Shown here in pieces: positions 6,271 through 14,002 of a stretch of 45,077 bases of DNA. Position 1 is the stretch's first letter. The number at the start of each line of letters is the position of its first letter. The position numbers and the translations under genes were made by a program. Source of the DNA: Bryobacterales bacterium (GTDB taxonomy: Bacteria; Acidobacteriota; Terriglobia; Bryobacterales; UBA6623); the NCBI GenBank assembly GCA_026713545.1, contig JAPOOG010000106.1, positions 1 to 45,077 on the forward strand, given 5' to 3'. The notes under the pieces were generated by a model, which did no database searches, was not told the DNA's origin, and saw only the letters and a list, made by a program, of their open reading frames with translations.

Positions 6271-7063
6271 ATGTCCAAGTCGAATGCGTACGCCGCGATC
6301 ATCGAGGAGACCTTCGTTTCGAAGTTCGAGGCAGGCATGACGAGGGTCGACTTCGAGAGGTCCGATATCACCGCAGCGGCTGAGCGGCGAGGCCTTTCTC
6401 GTCCGAGCAATCCTGGAGATGTCGTGTATAGCGCGCGCTATCGGATGCCGCTGCCGGCGGCCGTTCAAGCCACCGCCACGGCAGACTGCGAGTGGACCAT
6501 CCGCGGTACCGGAAAGGGCCGATACAGCTTTGTACTGACCAAGCGCATTCACCTGGCGCCCAACGGAGCAGATGGCCTTCACCAAAGTTCCGGACGCCAC
6601 TCCAGGTGTCGTAACGATGTATGCGCTTGGAGATGAGCAGGCCCTGTTGGCAAAGGTGCGGTACAACCGCTTGATCGACATCTTCACGGGCATCACGTGC
6701 TACTCGTTGCAGAACCACCTGCGAACTTCAGTGCCCGGCATCGGACAGGTTGAGACGGACGAACTGTACGTGGGAGTCGACACGAAGGGCTGTCAATACG
6801 TCATACCGGTTCAGGCCAAGGGCGGACGCGACGCATTGAACATCGTCCAGATCGAGCAAGACATGGCCGTGTGCGAATCCAAGTTTCCGGACCTGGTCTG
6901 CCGTCCGGTGGCGGCGCAGTTCATGCCTGACGATGTGATCGCGCTTTTCGCATTCGAGAGAATCGAAGGCGAGGCAAAGATACTGATGGAGCGGCACTAT
7001 AAGCTGGTTGATGCGGACCAACTTACTGCGGATGACCTGGCTGCGTACCGTAAGCGGCCGTAA
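6271..7063 (+). pseudogene. restriction endonuclease (PD-(D/E)XK type), split by a frameshift
   Basis: Frame 1 (6271 to about 6570) carries an N-terminal region (YAAIIEETF, GDVVYSARYR, YSFVLTKR). Frame 2 (6572-7063) carries the rest: KVPDATPG, ALLAKVRYNRLIDIFTG, then TDELYVGV-x(6)-YVIPVQAKGG, which fits a D-x(n)-Q-x-K nuclease core. Together they match one endonuclease of about 263 aa of the kind encoded next to DNA methylases. Removing one base near 6569-6572 (GGAGCAGATGG) restores a single frame. An ATG at 6572 with GGAG only 3 nt upstream could allow re-initiation, giving two polypeptides. Either the enzyme is inactive, it is made in two parts, or the read has an error. Confidence 0.75.
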
Positions 7064-7087
7064 CTTGAATTCAGCGCCGCGAACGTG

Positions 7088-7672
7088 ATGCATCAGCAGT
7101 CCCCGGGGTCTCCTCACATGCCGGACTTCGTCTACGTCCTCTTCGCCATCGACGTCGTCATCCTGCTGATCACGTTGGCGGGAACGCTCTGGTCTTTCGC
7201 GTTCCCTGACAGACGGATCTGGCCGCCGCCGCATCGGTATTCCTGGCAACATGTTCTGTCTTGGGCCTGCTTCTTTGCCGTCTGTGGACTCAACACGGCC
7301 CTGCTGTTGCTGGACTGGAATTCGTGGATCTTCAAGAGCGATCTGCGGTTCGTCATCGGTATTCCCGTGACGCTGCTCGGAGGATTCCTGGCCGTCTGGG
7401 GAGTGGTCACTCTCGGTGCGATGAATTCTTCCGGACTGAAAGGAGGCTTCGTTGCCGCCGGACCCTACCGGTTCACCCGCAACCCGCAATACCTGGGCGA
7501 CAACATCCTCTTCTTCGGGGTGAGCATCATCGCGAACTCGTTGCTCCTCTGGATCACCCATGCGCTGCTCATCCTCGTATTCGTCATGGCTCCGCTAACC
7601 GAGGAACGCTGGCTGGAAGACCAGTACGGACAGGCCTACCGCGAGTACCGTCGAAAGATTCGGCGATTCTAG
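7088..7672 (+). CDS. isoprenylcysteine carboxyl methyltransferase-like membrane protein
   Basis: The 194-aa integral membrane protein has four to five helices. Its C-terminal ICMT/PEMT signature is GPYRFTRNPQYLGD (about residues 125-140) followed by PLTEERWLEDQYG-x-AYREY, the SAM-binding half of this fold. Bacterial members methylate diverse lipids or small molecules, and the substrate here is unknown. The GTG at 7085 and ATG at 7088 adjoin, and an internal ATG at 7118 also gives a plausible start just before the first helix. It follows the restriction gene by about 25 bp but has no clear link to it. Confidence 0.8.
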   Translation: MHQQSPGSPHMPDFVYVLFAIDVVILLITLAGTLWSFAFPDRRIWPPPHRYSWQHVLSWACFFAVCGLNTALLLLDWNSWIFKSDLRFVIGIPVTLLGGFLAVWGVVTLGAMNSSGLKGGFVAAGPYRFTRNPQYLGDNILFFGVSIIANSLLLWITHALLILVFVMAPLTEERWLEDQYGQAYREYRRKIRRF

Positions 7673-7674
7673 CC

Positions 7675-7770
7675 TGCCTGCCTCACCCCGCGGCGAGGCG
7701 AAGTGCGTGAGCGGGCCGCCGGGACGAGGCGCGAGCCGCCCGCGCCAGCAACTCGGCCTTCAAGGTTTTT
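7675..7770 (+). repeat. GC-rich interspersed module, copy 2
   Basis: GCCTGCCTGCCTCACC, CGGCGAGGCGAAGTGCGTGAG, GACGAGGCGCGAGCCGCCCG, then GGCCTTCAAGGTTTTT leading into a heptamer array. It matches 3655-3750, and the complement of 16738-16811. The left end touches the stop codon of the ICMT-like gene. Confidence 0.8.
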
Positions 7771-7812
7771 CACGAATCACGAGTCACGAAACACGAATCA
7801 CGGGTTTTTACG
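7763..7812 (+). repeat. heptamer array, copy 9, 3' of ggt
   Basis: CACGAAT, CACGAGT, CACGAAA, CACGAAT and CACGGGT in 7-bp register (7771-7805), flanked by GGTTTTT and TTTTACG. It lies about 37 bp beyond the stop of the minus-strand gamma-glutamyltransferase gene. Confidence 0.85.
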
Positions 7813-7845
7813 ATTTTTCGTGACCTGATGGATTCCCCGTCCCCC

Positions 7846-9534
7846 TCACCAGGCCGCGACGAGGCCGTCTTTGCGGGGGTCGGTGCCGCCGATGAGGACG
7901 TCCCGCTCCCAATCCACCTCGATCGCCTGGTACCCGCCGAAGACGCCGGGAGCGCTCACAATGTCGTGGCCGAGGCGATCGAGCTCGGCGACGGCGGCGG
8001 CGGCGCCCCCCGATTCGACGGCGACGCCGGCGAGCGGGTTGTGCTTGATGCGCGCCGCCTCGCCCGCTTCCTGCACATTCATCCCGAACTCGATGCGGTT
8101 CAGCATGATCTGCACGTGTCCCTGCGGCTGCATGTCGCCGCCCATGACGCCGAACGACATCCACGGCTTGCCGCCCTTCGAGGCCATGGCGGGAATGATG
8201 GTGTGATACGGGCGCTTGCGCGGCTCGATGCGGTTCGGATGACCGCGTTCGAGAGAGAACAGCGCGCCGCGGTTCTGCAGCACGATGCCCGTGCCGGGAA
8301 CGGTGACGCCGGAGCCGAACCCGTGAAACAGGCTGTTGATGAACGAGACCATGTTGCGGTCGCGGTCGACCGCGGTGAGGTAGACGGTGTCGCCCGACGA
8401 AACGAGCTTCCGATCGGCGGCGGAGATGCCGCTCTCGACGGCGGCCGCCGCCGTCTCGCGGCGGATGCGCTTGCGCTGCTCGGCGGCATAGTCTTTCGAG
8501 ATGATCGTCTCCACGGGCAACTCGGCGCGCTGCGGGTCGGCCAGCCAGGCATCCAGGTCGGCGAACGCGAGCTTTTTCGCCTCGAGCAGCAGGTGCAGGT
8601 AAGCGGCCGAGTTATGTCCGAGCGAGCGCAGGTCGTAGCCCTCCAGGATGTTCAGCATCTCGAGCGCCGCCATGCCCTGTCCGTTGGGAGGCAGCTCGTG
8701 CAGCTCGAACTGCTTGTAGCTCGTGGAGATGGGCTCGACCCAGTCGGAATGCTGGCAAGCCAGGTCGTCCATCGAGAGGGGCCAGTCTTCGCGGTCGAGG
8801 TGCGCGACGATGCGGCGGGGGGGCTCGCCCCCGCCGCAAGCGTCGCGGCCGCCTTCGGCAATCTGCCGGTAGGTCCAGGCGAGGCCGGGGTTGCGGAACA
8901 CCTCTCCGTGCCGCGGCGCCCTTCCGCCGGGCAGGTAGGCTTCGCGGAAATCCTTCCGCTCGGCGATGGGCCCAGCCCGGTCGGTCCAGTTGGCGGCGAT
9001 GATCTCCGAGACCGGGAACCCGTTCTCCGCGTACTCGATGGGCGCCTCCAGGACCTCGGCCAAGGGCATCGCGCCGTACCGGTCGAGCAGAGCCGCCCAG
9101 CCGTCGACCGCTCCGGGAACGGTCACCGAATACGGGCCATGGACGGGGATCTGATCGAGGCCGCGGCTGGAGAAGAAGTCGAGGTCCACCTTTTCCGGCG
9201 AGAAGCCGCTGCCGTTCAGTCCGACCAGCCGGTCCTCCTCGGCCAGGTAGGCCAGGACGAACATATCGCCGCCGGGCCCGGTCATCATGGGCTCGACGAC
9301 CGCCAGCGCCGCCGCCGCCGCCACGGCGGCGTCGAACGCATTGCCCCCTCGCTGCAGCACGCGGAGCCCGGCCTGAGCGGGCAGCGGTTGGCTGGCGGCC
9401 ACCATTCCGTTCCGCGCCAGCACGGCGGAGCGGCCTACGCCGGCCCGGCCGGCGGGACGGTCGGCTCCCAGAACGAGGGCGGACAAGGCCGGCGCTGCGG
9501 CAAGGACCTGTAGAAAGATGCCAGTCTCCGACAT
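7846..9534 (-). CDS. ggt: gamma-glutamyltransferase
   Basis: Ntn-hydrolase that cleaves gamma-glutamyl bonds, such as glutathione, in the periplasm. It is made as a proenzyme of 562 aa (usual length 540-580) and self-cleaves before a Thr. Here the nucleophile is probably Thr383 in SSGDTVYLTAVD. GGNAFDAAVAAAAALAVVEP and GPGGDMFVL in the large subunit, and the small-subunit stretch RPYHTIIPAM with its following Gly-rich tract, are family hallmarks. The N terminus is mildly hydrophobic and may be a signal. Near residue 233 the usual DAFYRGE reads DACGGGEPP at the site of an 11-bp inverted repeat (8811-8838). It is divergent from the MBL hydrolase gene. Confidence 0.9.
   Translation of the reverse strand: MSETGIFLQVLAAAPALSALVLGADRPAGRAGVGRSAVLARNGMVAASQPLPAQAGLRVLQRGGNAFDAAVAAAAALAVVEPMMTGPGGDMFVLAYLAEEDRLVGLNGSGFSPEKVDLDFFSSRGLDQIPVHGPYSVTVPGAVDGWAALLDRYGAMPLAEVLEAPIEYAENGFPVSEIIAANWTDRAGPIAERKDFREAYLPGGRAPRHGEVFRNPGLAWTYRQIAEGGRDACGGGEPPRRIVAHLDREDWPLSMDDLACQHSDWVEPISTSYKQFELHELPPNGQGMAALEMLNILEGYDLRSLGHNSAAYLHLLLEAKKLAFADLDAWLADPQRAELPVETIISKDYAAEQRKRIRRETAAAAVESGISAADRKLVSSGDTVYLTAVDRDRNMVSFINSLFHGFGSGVTVPGTGIVLQNRGALFSLERGHPNRIEPRKRPYHTIIPAMASKGGKPWMSFGVMGGDMQPQGHVQIMLNRIEFGMNVQEAGEAARIKHNPLAGVAVESGGAAAAVAELDRLGHDIVSAPGVFGGYQAIEVDWERDVLIGGTDPRKDGLVAAW
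8811..8838. repeat. intragenic 11-bp inverted repeat within ggt
   Basis: TGCGGCGGGGG and CCCCCGCCGCA with a 6-base loop form a perfect GC-rich stem inside the coding region. It coincides with the non-consensus residues CGGGEPP. Confidence 0.7.
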
Positions 9535-9572
9535 GCGACCTCGATTCTAGCCGTTTGATCGGGGATGCGCCG

Positions 9573-9599
9573 TTGGTTACAGGGCCGCGGGGCTATACT
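9573..9599 (+). promoter_or_regulatory. promoter of the MBL hydrolase gene
   Basis: TTGGTT-N15-TATACT, with the -10 in the context GCTATACTGG that recurs at two other promoter positions in the window. The -10 lies 22 nt before the ATG at 9622. The spacer is short. Confidence 0.4.
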
Positions 9600-9621
9600 G
9601 GGGCCGAAAGGCTTTCGAACC

Positions 9622-10632
9622 ATGACGCGCATCTTCGTTCTTCTGCTCGCTTCCCTGCTTCCGGCCGCGGCGGCCGACACCCTCGATATCTACTGGATCG
9701 ACGTCGAGGGCGGCGCGGCGACGTTGATCGTGACGCCCGGCGGCGACACGGTCCTGATGGATGCCGGCTGGCCCGGTTTCGAGAACCGCGACGCCAGGCG
9801 TATCCGGCACGTGCTGACCCAGGAAGTCGAAAAGGACAAGATCGACTACTTCATCACGTCGCACTTCCATCGCGACCACTCCGGCGGGCTCAACCAACTG
9901 GCTGCGGTCGTCGAGATCGAAACGTTCGTCGACCACGGCGACAGCGTCGAGCAGGACCGGCCGCGCGGGAAAGCGCTCTGGGACGACTACCTGGAGGTCG
10001 CCGAAGGCAAGCGTCTGACGATCGAGCCGGGTGACACGCTGCCGCTGACCGGGGCCTCATTGACCTTCGTCGCCGCCCGCAGCAAAGGACTCGCCGAACC
10101 ACTCGGCACCGGCGCCGGGAACCCCCACTGCGAGGGCGCTCAACTCAAGGAGGAAGACACGACCGAGAACGGCAAGAGCGTCGGGTTCGTGGTCAAGATG
10201 GGCGAGTTCGAGTTCCTGAACCTCGGCGACCTCACCTGGAACTTCGAGCACGAGCTGGCGTGTCCGTTGAACCTGATCGGCGTGGTCGACCTCTACCAGA
10301 CAACGCACCACGGGCTGATGTCATCGGGCGCGCCGCAGTTGGTGAAGGCGGTCCGGCCGACCGTGGCCGTGATGAACAACGGTCCGCGCAAGGGCGGCAG
10401 CCCGGACGTCTGGAAGAGCCTGCGGCAGGTCGATGGCTTCGTGGACCTCTGGCAGGGCCACCGCAATGTCGAAGCCACGGATGCGGAGAGCGTCGACCGC
10501 AAGATGATCGCGAACTTCGGAGAAACCGAGGATTGCCAGGGCCACTGGATCGCAGCCAAGGTCCGCAAAGACGGCCGCTTCACCGTCGTCAACAGCCGCA
10601 ACGGTTTCGCGAAGACGTACCAGTCGAAGTAG
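9622..10632 (+). CDS. exported metallo-beta-lactamase-fold hydrolase (ComEC-like)
   Basis: MBL-fold enzyme of 336 aa. A Sec signal peptide (MTRIFVLLLASLLPAAAA) is followed by IYWIDVEGGAATLIVTPGG, the ComEC/Rec2-type start of the fold. The metal motif HFHRDH is at residues 81-86, a GDLTW motif carries the next ligand, and TTHHG supplies the late histidine. Substrate unknown; exported ComEC-like MBL proteins often act on phosphoesters. The ATG at 9622 is chosen because it begins the signal peptide; an upstream in-frame start at 9565 would overlap the promoter. It ends convergent with the oxidoreductase gene. Confidence 0.85.
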   Translation: MTRIFVLLLASLLPAAAADTLDIYWIDVEGGAATLIVTPGGDTVLMDAGWPGFENRDARRIRHVLTQEVEKDKIDYFITSHFHRDHSGGLNQLAAVVEIETFVDHGDSVEQDRPRGKALWDDYLEVAEGKRLTIEPGDTLPLTGASLTFVAARSKGLAEPLGTGAGNPHCEGAQLKEEDTTENGKSVGFVVKMGEFEFLNLGDLTWNFEHELACPLNLIGVVDLYQTTHHGLMSSGAPQLVKAVRPTVAVMNNGPRKGGSPDVWKSLRQVDGFVDLWQGHRNVEATDAESVDRKMIANFGETEDCQGHWIAAKVRKDGRFTVVNSRNGFAKTYQSK

Positions 10633-10640
10633 GGAGCCTA

Positions 10641-10658
10641 GCCGGCGACAAGGCCGGC
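10641..10658. terminator. hairpin between convergent genes
   Basis: GCCGGC-GACAAG-GCCGGC, a perfect 6-bp stem 8 bp after the MBL hydrolase stop. No T-run follows on either strand, so only weak or Rho-assisted termination is plausible. Confidence 0.3.
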
Positions 10659-10699
10659 ACGCTGACTTCGGCGGCACGGAACCAAGCGTTACGGGCCCG

Positions 10700-11722
10700 T
10701 CACACCGTTCCCGCCATCGCGGCGACCTCGCTGATCCGAACCGGGCGGTGCTCGGCGGCTGAGAGGTAGCACGCTTCGACCACGGCAACCGTCTTGCGCA
10801 GATAATCGGTCGCTTCGGTGGCGAATTCCCGGCCGCTGGTCAGGCAATCCACGAAATGCTGCTGGGTGGCCCGGCAACTGTCGCCGCGGTAGCCCGGCAT
10901 CCCCTCGGCGGAGAAAGTCCGTTCCTCTCCCAGCAGAACGTCGCCGCTGTGGCGCAGGCGGATCTTGTTCTCGAGTCCCTCGATGCGGACGGTCTCCATC
11001 GCCGGCCCCGGCTCATCGGGCTCGCTGACGCGGTTGCCGTCGATCAGGCCGCACAATCCGCCGCTGTGCCGCAGCATCATCACGGCGAAGTCCTCGGCGC
11101 GGACGACGGGGTTGAGCGTGGCGGTCTTGCAAAAGACTTCGTCGATATCGCCGAACAGGAAGCGCATCGTGTCGATGTGATGGACGATCGCCTCGATGAC
11201 GAAGAACCGCGCCATGTCCTTGAAATAGGGCTGCTTCGCGAAGGGCTTGCCGCCGACGCCGTCGCGTTCCCGCGTCGCGACGTGGTAGTAGAACGGCCGG
11301 CCGATGCGGTTCTCGTCCAAGAGCGACTTGATGTGGCGGTACCAGGCCTGCCAGCGCCAGTTTTCGTTGAGCATGAGGCGAATGCCGGTTCGCCGCGCCG
11401 TCTTGGCGATGCGGACCGCTTCCTCCCAGGTGTCGGCCATCGGTTTCTGGCACAGCGCCGCAATGCCCCGCTGGGCGGCTTTCCGGACCAGCGGCAGATG
11501 CCCGGCGGGACGCGTGGCGATATCGAGGAAATCCGGCTGCTCGGCGTCCAGCATCTCGCCGGCATCGCCGTATCCCTTCAAGTCGAAGTCGGCGGTGAAT
11601 GATCGCAGCCGCTCGGCATCGACATCGCACGCCGCGACGATCTCCGCTCCTTCGACCCGCTTCCAACTCGCCATCTGAATCCGGCTGAAGTAACCGCAGC
11701 CGACCGTAACGCCCCTGAGCAT
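10700..11722 (-). CDS. Gfo/Idh/MocA-family NAD(P)-dependent oxidoreductase
   Basis: Predicted sugar or cyclitol dehydrogenase of 340 aa. The N-terminal Rossmann domain starts with RGVTVGCGYFSRIQM and contains DIATRPAGHLPLVRKAAQRG and CQKPMADTWEEA, where the EKP-type lysine contacts the substrate and cofactor. The C-terminal alpha/beta domain has VHHIDTMRFLFGDI. The conserved histidine pair HHID is present. The ATG at 11722 follows AGGGAGAGGAAAC, a clear Shine-Dalgarno sequence. A longer frame to 11800 has none. Substrate not predictable; many related catabolic genes lie in the window. Confidence 0.88.
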   Translation of the reverse strand: MLRGVTVGCGYFSRIQMASWKRVEGAEIVAACDVDAERLRSFTADFDLKGYGDAGEMLDAEQPDFLDIATRPAGHLPLVRKAAQRGIAALCQKPMADTWEEAVRIAKTARRTGIRLMLNENWRWQAWYRHIKSLLDENRIGRPFYYHVATRERDGVGGKPFAKQPYFKDMARFFVIEAIVHHIDTMRFLFGDIDEVFCKTATLNPVVRAEDFAVMMLRHSGGLCGLIDGNRVSEPDEPGPAMETVRIEGLENKIRLRHSGDVLLGEERTFSAEGMPGYRGDSCRATQQHFVDCLTSGREFATEATDYLRKTVAVVEACYLSAAEHRPVRISEVAAMAGTV

Positions 11723-11862
11723 GTTTCCTCTCCCTGGACCCGAAAACCGCCCGGGAAGCTCGACTACCGTAATCGAATAGCCGGCTACGCCTCCGGGCAA
11801 TTCCTTCGGATACCGGGCCTAGCATAGCGGATAGCACGGTCTTTCCGGGACGTGTTGCGCAG

Positions 11863-12378
11863 TCATGATTCGATACCGGCATTTCCGCCGGCGCCGGGAT
11901 TGACGGGCGCCGGCTCGCGGACCGAGACTTGAATGTTCGGGTACGCCCGCACAATGCCGCTACGGTCAATGGCCGCCACGAATGGAGCAGGCGTCCTTGC
12001 TGCGAAGCGGGCAATCCGGTGTCTTCCTTTCACCAATAACTCGGCGATATCCGACCCCGTCGCGTTTCTTGCCCGAATCACGATGACCCGTGCTGCATTC
12101 CTCATGATGGATTCGAGTTCAGCAGTACGGTAACGGATGTTCTTGTCTTTCGTGAGCGCAACCCAACCCATCCGTCCAACCAGCGCAATCCAATCTTCGT
12201 CCGGCGCGTCCGGCGGAAGGTGCTCGTCGTGCACCTCGACCTTCATCCCGGCCGAACGAAGCCTGTCTGCGATGATGTGCTTTCCAAGGTTGCGATCCAG
12301 GAAAAGGATGGGCTCTTCACGCTGCCAGTCTGAGTTCGCATCGGATCGCTTCTTCGATTTCCGCTGCTTCGCGCTCAT
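11863..12378 (-). CDS. PIN-like toxin, DUF5615/VapC45 type
   Basis: The 171-aa protein starts after a Lys-rich leader with ILFLDRNLGKHIIADRLRSAG, then VEVHDEH, DEDWIALVGRMGWVALTKDKNI, and a tail ending in VREPAP. This matches PIN-like (DUF5615) proteins such as the M. tuberculosis VapC45 group, whose Asp residues would form an RNase site (D in FLDRNL, D in DEDW, D in TKDKN). It overlaps the upstream DUF433 gene by 62 bp, so the pair is co-transcribed and probably translationally coupled. No nearer start exists before the conserved ILFLDRNLG, so the overlap is real unless a frame error is present. Confidence 0.8.
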   Translation of the reverse strand: MSAKQRKSKKRSDANSDWQREEPILFLDRNLGKHIIADRLRSAGMKVEVHDEHLPPDAPDEDWIALVGRMGWVALTKDKNIRYRTAELESIMRNAARVIVIRARNATGSDIAELLVKGRHRIARFAARTPAPFVAAIDRSGIVRAYPNIQVSVREPAPVNPGAGGNAGIES

Positions 12379-13009
12379 AGTCTTGGGCTAACTGGCTGAC
12401 CGACTCACCAGCTTTGCAGCGCTCGGCAATAACCTGGGTGGCGAGCCCGGTACCGGCGATGACAGGTCGACCGGCGGATAGCTTCGGGTCGATGACGACC
12501 ATCGCCGGCGCGTCTTCCATGACGGTTCGGGTAAACGGATAGAACTTGACGGGGACGCCTTGGGGGTCACGCTCGATCCGGCGCAAAGCGGCGCTGATGA
12601 TTTCCCGTATGGCCATCTGGCCCCCTTGACTGATATTGATCAGTTGCCCGTATTGCTCAATGAACAGATCGAGGCCGTCAGTTTCCAGCTTGCAACTGAT
12701 CAACGGATGCCGCCGATCCGGCGCATCCAGAACATTCTCCACCAGGCACTCGATGGCCTTTCGGACCTTTGGCATCGATACGACATGCTTGCGCCGGATG
12801 GCGGCGAGAACATGCAGTTCTGTGAGATCAAGGAATGAAAGCAGCGTCGGGGAGAGCTGGGACGCCACGATAAGTGGCTCGTAGTCGCCCTGGCCCACCG
12901 ACCAGTACCGGACGGTCGCCGCCGGCACGGTGAGGTAATGCGCCGCTTCCGAGATCGTGTAGGCGGGCAGCTCGCGGAGATCGTCCGTTTGCGCTCGGCG
13001 TCCGAACAT
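12317..13009 (-). CDS. DUF433 antitoxin with MerR-like HTH (VapB45 type)
   Basis: The 230-aa protein has an N-terminal winged-helix/MerR-like DNA-binding region (YTISEAAHYLTVPAATVRYW). A middle helical part follows (LTELHVLAAIRRKH), and the C-terminal DUF433 domain has GRPVIAGTGLATQVIAERCKAGESVSQLAQDYE. DUF433 proteins act as antitoxins of PIN-like toxins, and the toxin gene overlaps its 3' end. The ATG at 13009 has a GGGAGGG Shine-Dalgarno sequence. The longer reading to 13345 would include the promoter at 13056-13061 and has no family sequence. Autoregulation by the HTH is expected for this class. Confidence 0.82.
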   Translation of the reverse strand: MFGRRAQTDDLRELPAYTISEAAHYLTVPAATVRYWSVGQGDYEPLIVASQLSPTLLSFLDLTELHVLAAIRRKHVVSMPKVRKAIECLVENVLDAPDRRHPLISCKLETDGLDLFIEQYGQLINISQGGQMAIREIISAALRRIERDPQGVPVKFYPFTRTVMEDAPAMVVIDPKLSAGRPVIAGTGLATQVIAERCKAGESVSQLAQDYEREAAEIEEAIRCELRLAA

Positions 13010-13055
13010 CAGGTTCCCTCCCCTGCAAAAATCACGATCTTCTAAGTCAGAAACC

Positions 13056-13061
13056 AGTATA
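13056..13061 (-). promoter_or_regulatory. -10 hexamer TATACT of the DUF433/PIN-like operon
   Basis: On the minus strand CGC-TATACT-GG lies 46 nt before the DUF433 start, and the intervening leader carries the Shine-Dalgarno sequence. It has the same GCTATACTG context as the sites near 9593 and 13372. Confidence 0.45.
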
Positions 13062-13508
13062 GCGGGCTCCTCGCCCTCGATCCATACAGTTTGAACGACA
13101 CCGTCTCTCAATGACTTCACACTCCATCGGAAGTCGATCCACCTCTTCGGGATCGGCACAGAGCACGATAGGCGCAATCTTTGCTTGCTATAGAAAAAAC
13201 TCATGATCGGTAGAAGGGAAGACAGGACCGGGGGAGTCATCGCTGCTTGGCCTGTGAATCTGGTCGTGCTGGCCCGTTCGCGACGAGGGTGTGTTGTTAG
13301 CGCGCCCCCGTCAACCCACTTTTTGCGCACTGGCCAAGGGCGCAAACGTCGTAGCGCGCCACCGCGTTACGCTATACTGAGGCGCCGAGATGGGGCGGAG
13401 AGAACCACAACAGCGAGAGAATCCCCCTTCTTCCGGAGTGGTGTCCGCCCTCCGCCTCTTTGCGGCCGGGTCTTTCCCGTTGAGGGGTCCGAAAGCTCCC
13501 AGGATCCG
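13062..13508. other. gene-free stretch between divergent genes
   Basis: About 450 bp with no supported gene. It contains a plus-strand GCTATACTGAG at 13371-13381, a possible promoter for the 109-aa gene with a leader of about 125 nt. The long plus-strand frame from 13203 has no Shine-Dalgarno sequence and low-quality composition until 13509. Confidence 0.5.
13373..13378 (+). promoter_or_regulatory. possible -10 hexamer TATACT
   Basis: TTACGC-TATACT-GAGG, similar in context to the other TATACT sites in the window. It would drive the gene at 13509 through a leader of about 125 nt. Confidence 0.35.
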
Positions 13509-13838
13509 ATGACAGGCTATCGAGAGTCCGGCTACCCGCTGATTCAGGCACGCGGGCAGGAAGGACGCTTCGAATACCAGGGGCTGTCGCTGCGGCTCGG
13601 CTTGTTTCACGGCGAAGAGGGCTGGTACATCGGCGTGCACATGTCCTCCGGACGGATGTGCGCTCGTCTCAGCCTGGAGTACGCCCGCAGCCAGAAAGAA
13701 GCGAAGGACATGTTGAAGTACGGCTTCTTCCTGCGAACCGAGGAAGCGCCCGAACTGCTGGAGCATCTGCAGTCGATCGGCCTGCTTTCCGTGCCGACGC
13801 CGGCGGCCGTGGAAGAGCCGGTCGAGAACCCCGTCTGA
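13509..13838 (+). CDS. small conserved-looking protein, unknown function
   Basis: I do not recognise this 109-aa protein. It has alternating short strands (RFEYQGLSLRLGLF, GWYIGVHM), an Arg-rich helix (LSLEYARSQKEAKDMLKYG) and a C-terminal helix (EEAPELLEHLQSIG), ending in an acidic Pro tail. The ATG at 13509 is preferred since upstream sequence in the same frame is not protein-like and covers the promoter region. No transmembrane segment. The start is preceded by AGGATC, a weak Shine-Dalgarno sequence. It lies 165 bp before the acyl-CoA ligase. Confidence 0.6.
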   Translation: MTGYRESGYPLIQARGQEGRFEYQGLSLRLGLFHGEEGWYIGVHMSSGRMCARLSLEYARSQKEAKDMLKYGFFLRTEEAPELLEHLQSIGLLSVPTPAAVEEPVENPV

Positions 13839-13987
13839 CCTGAAACATCCTCCTGATGAAGCGGCGTTGACACCGCTTCGGATGATTCCCGCTTGTATGA
13901 TCCGTACGCGGGCGGAGAAAAAACCAGCCGGAACGTACCTTCAATCCCCCGGTCCGTCAAGGACATCGCTTCCAGCCGGTGCTGTTG

Positions 13988-13993
13988 TACAAT
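13988..13993 (+). promoter_or_regulatory. -10 hexamer TACAAT of the acyl-CoA ligase
   Basis: GCTGTTG-TACAAT with 9 nt to the ATG at 14003. This predicts a leaderless or nearly leaderless mRNA; there is no Shine-Dalgarno sequence. Confidence 0.45.
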
Positions 13994-14002
13994 GCCGACG
14001 CC

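Noticed and set aside
4813..6696. 627-aa minus-strand frame over the DNA methylase
   Set aside because: Antisense shadow of a gene with clear catalytic motifs; Arg/His/Gln-rich composition typical of such shadows.
7828..9513. 561-aa plus-strand frame over ggt
   Set aside because: Shadow of the gamma-glutamyltransferase; no recognisable motifs.
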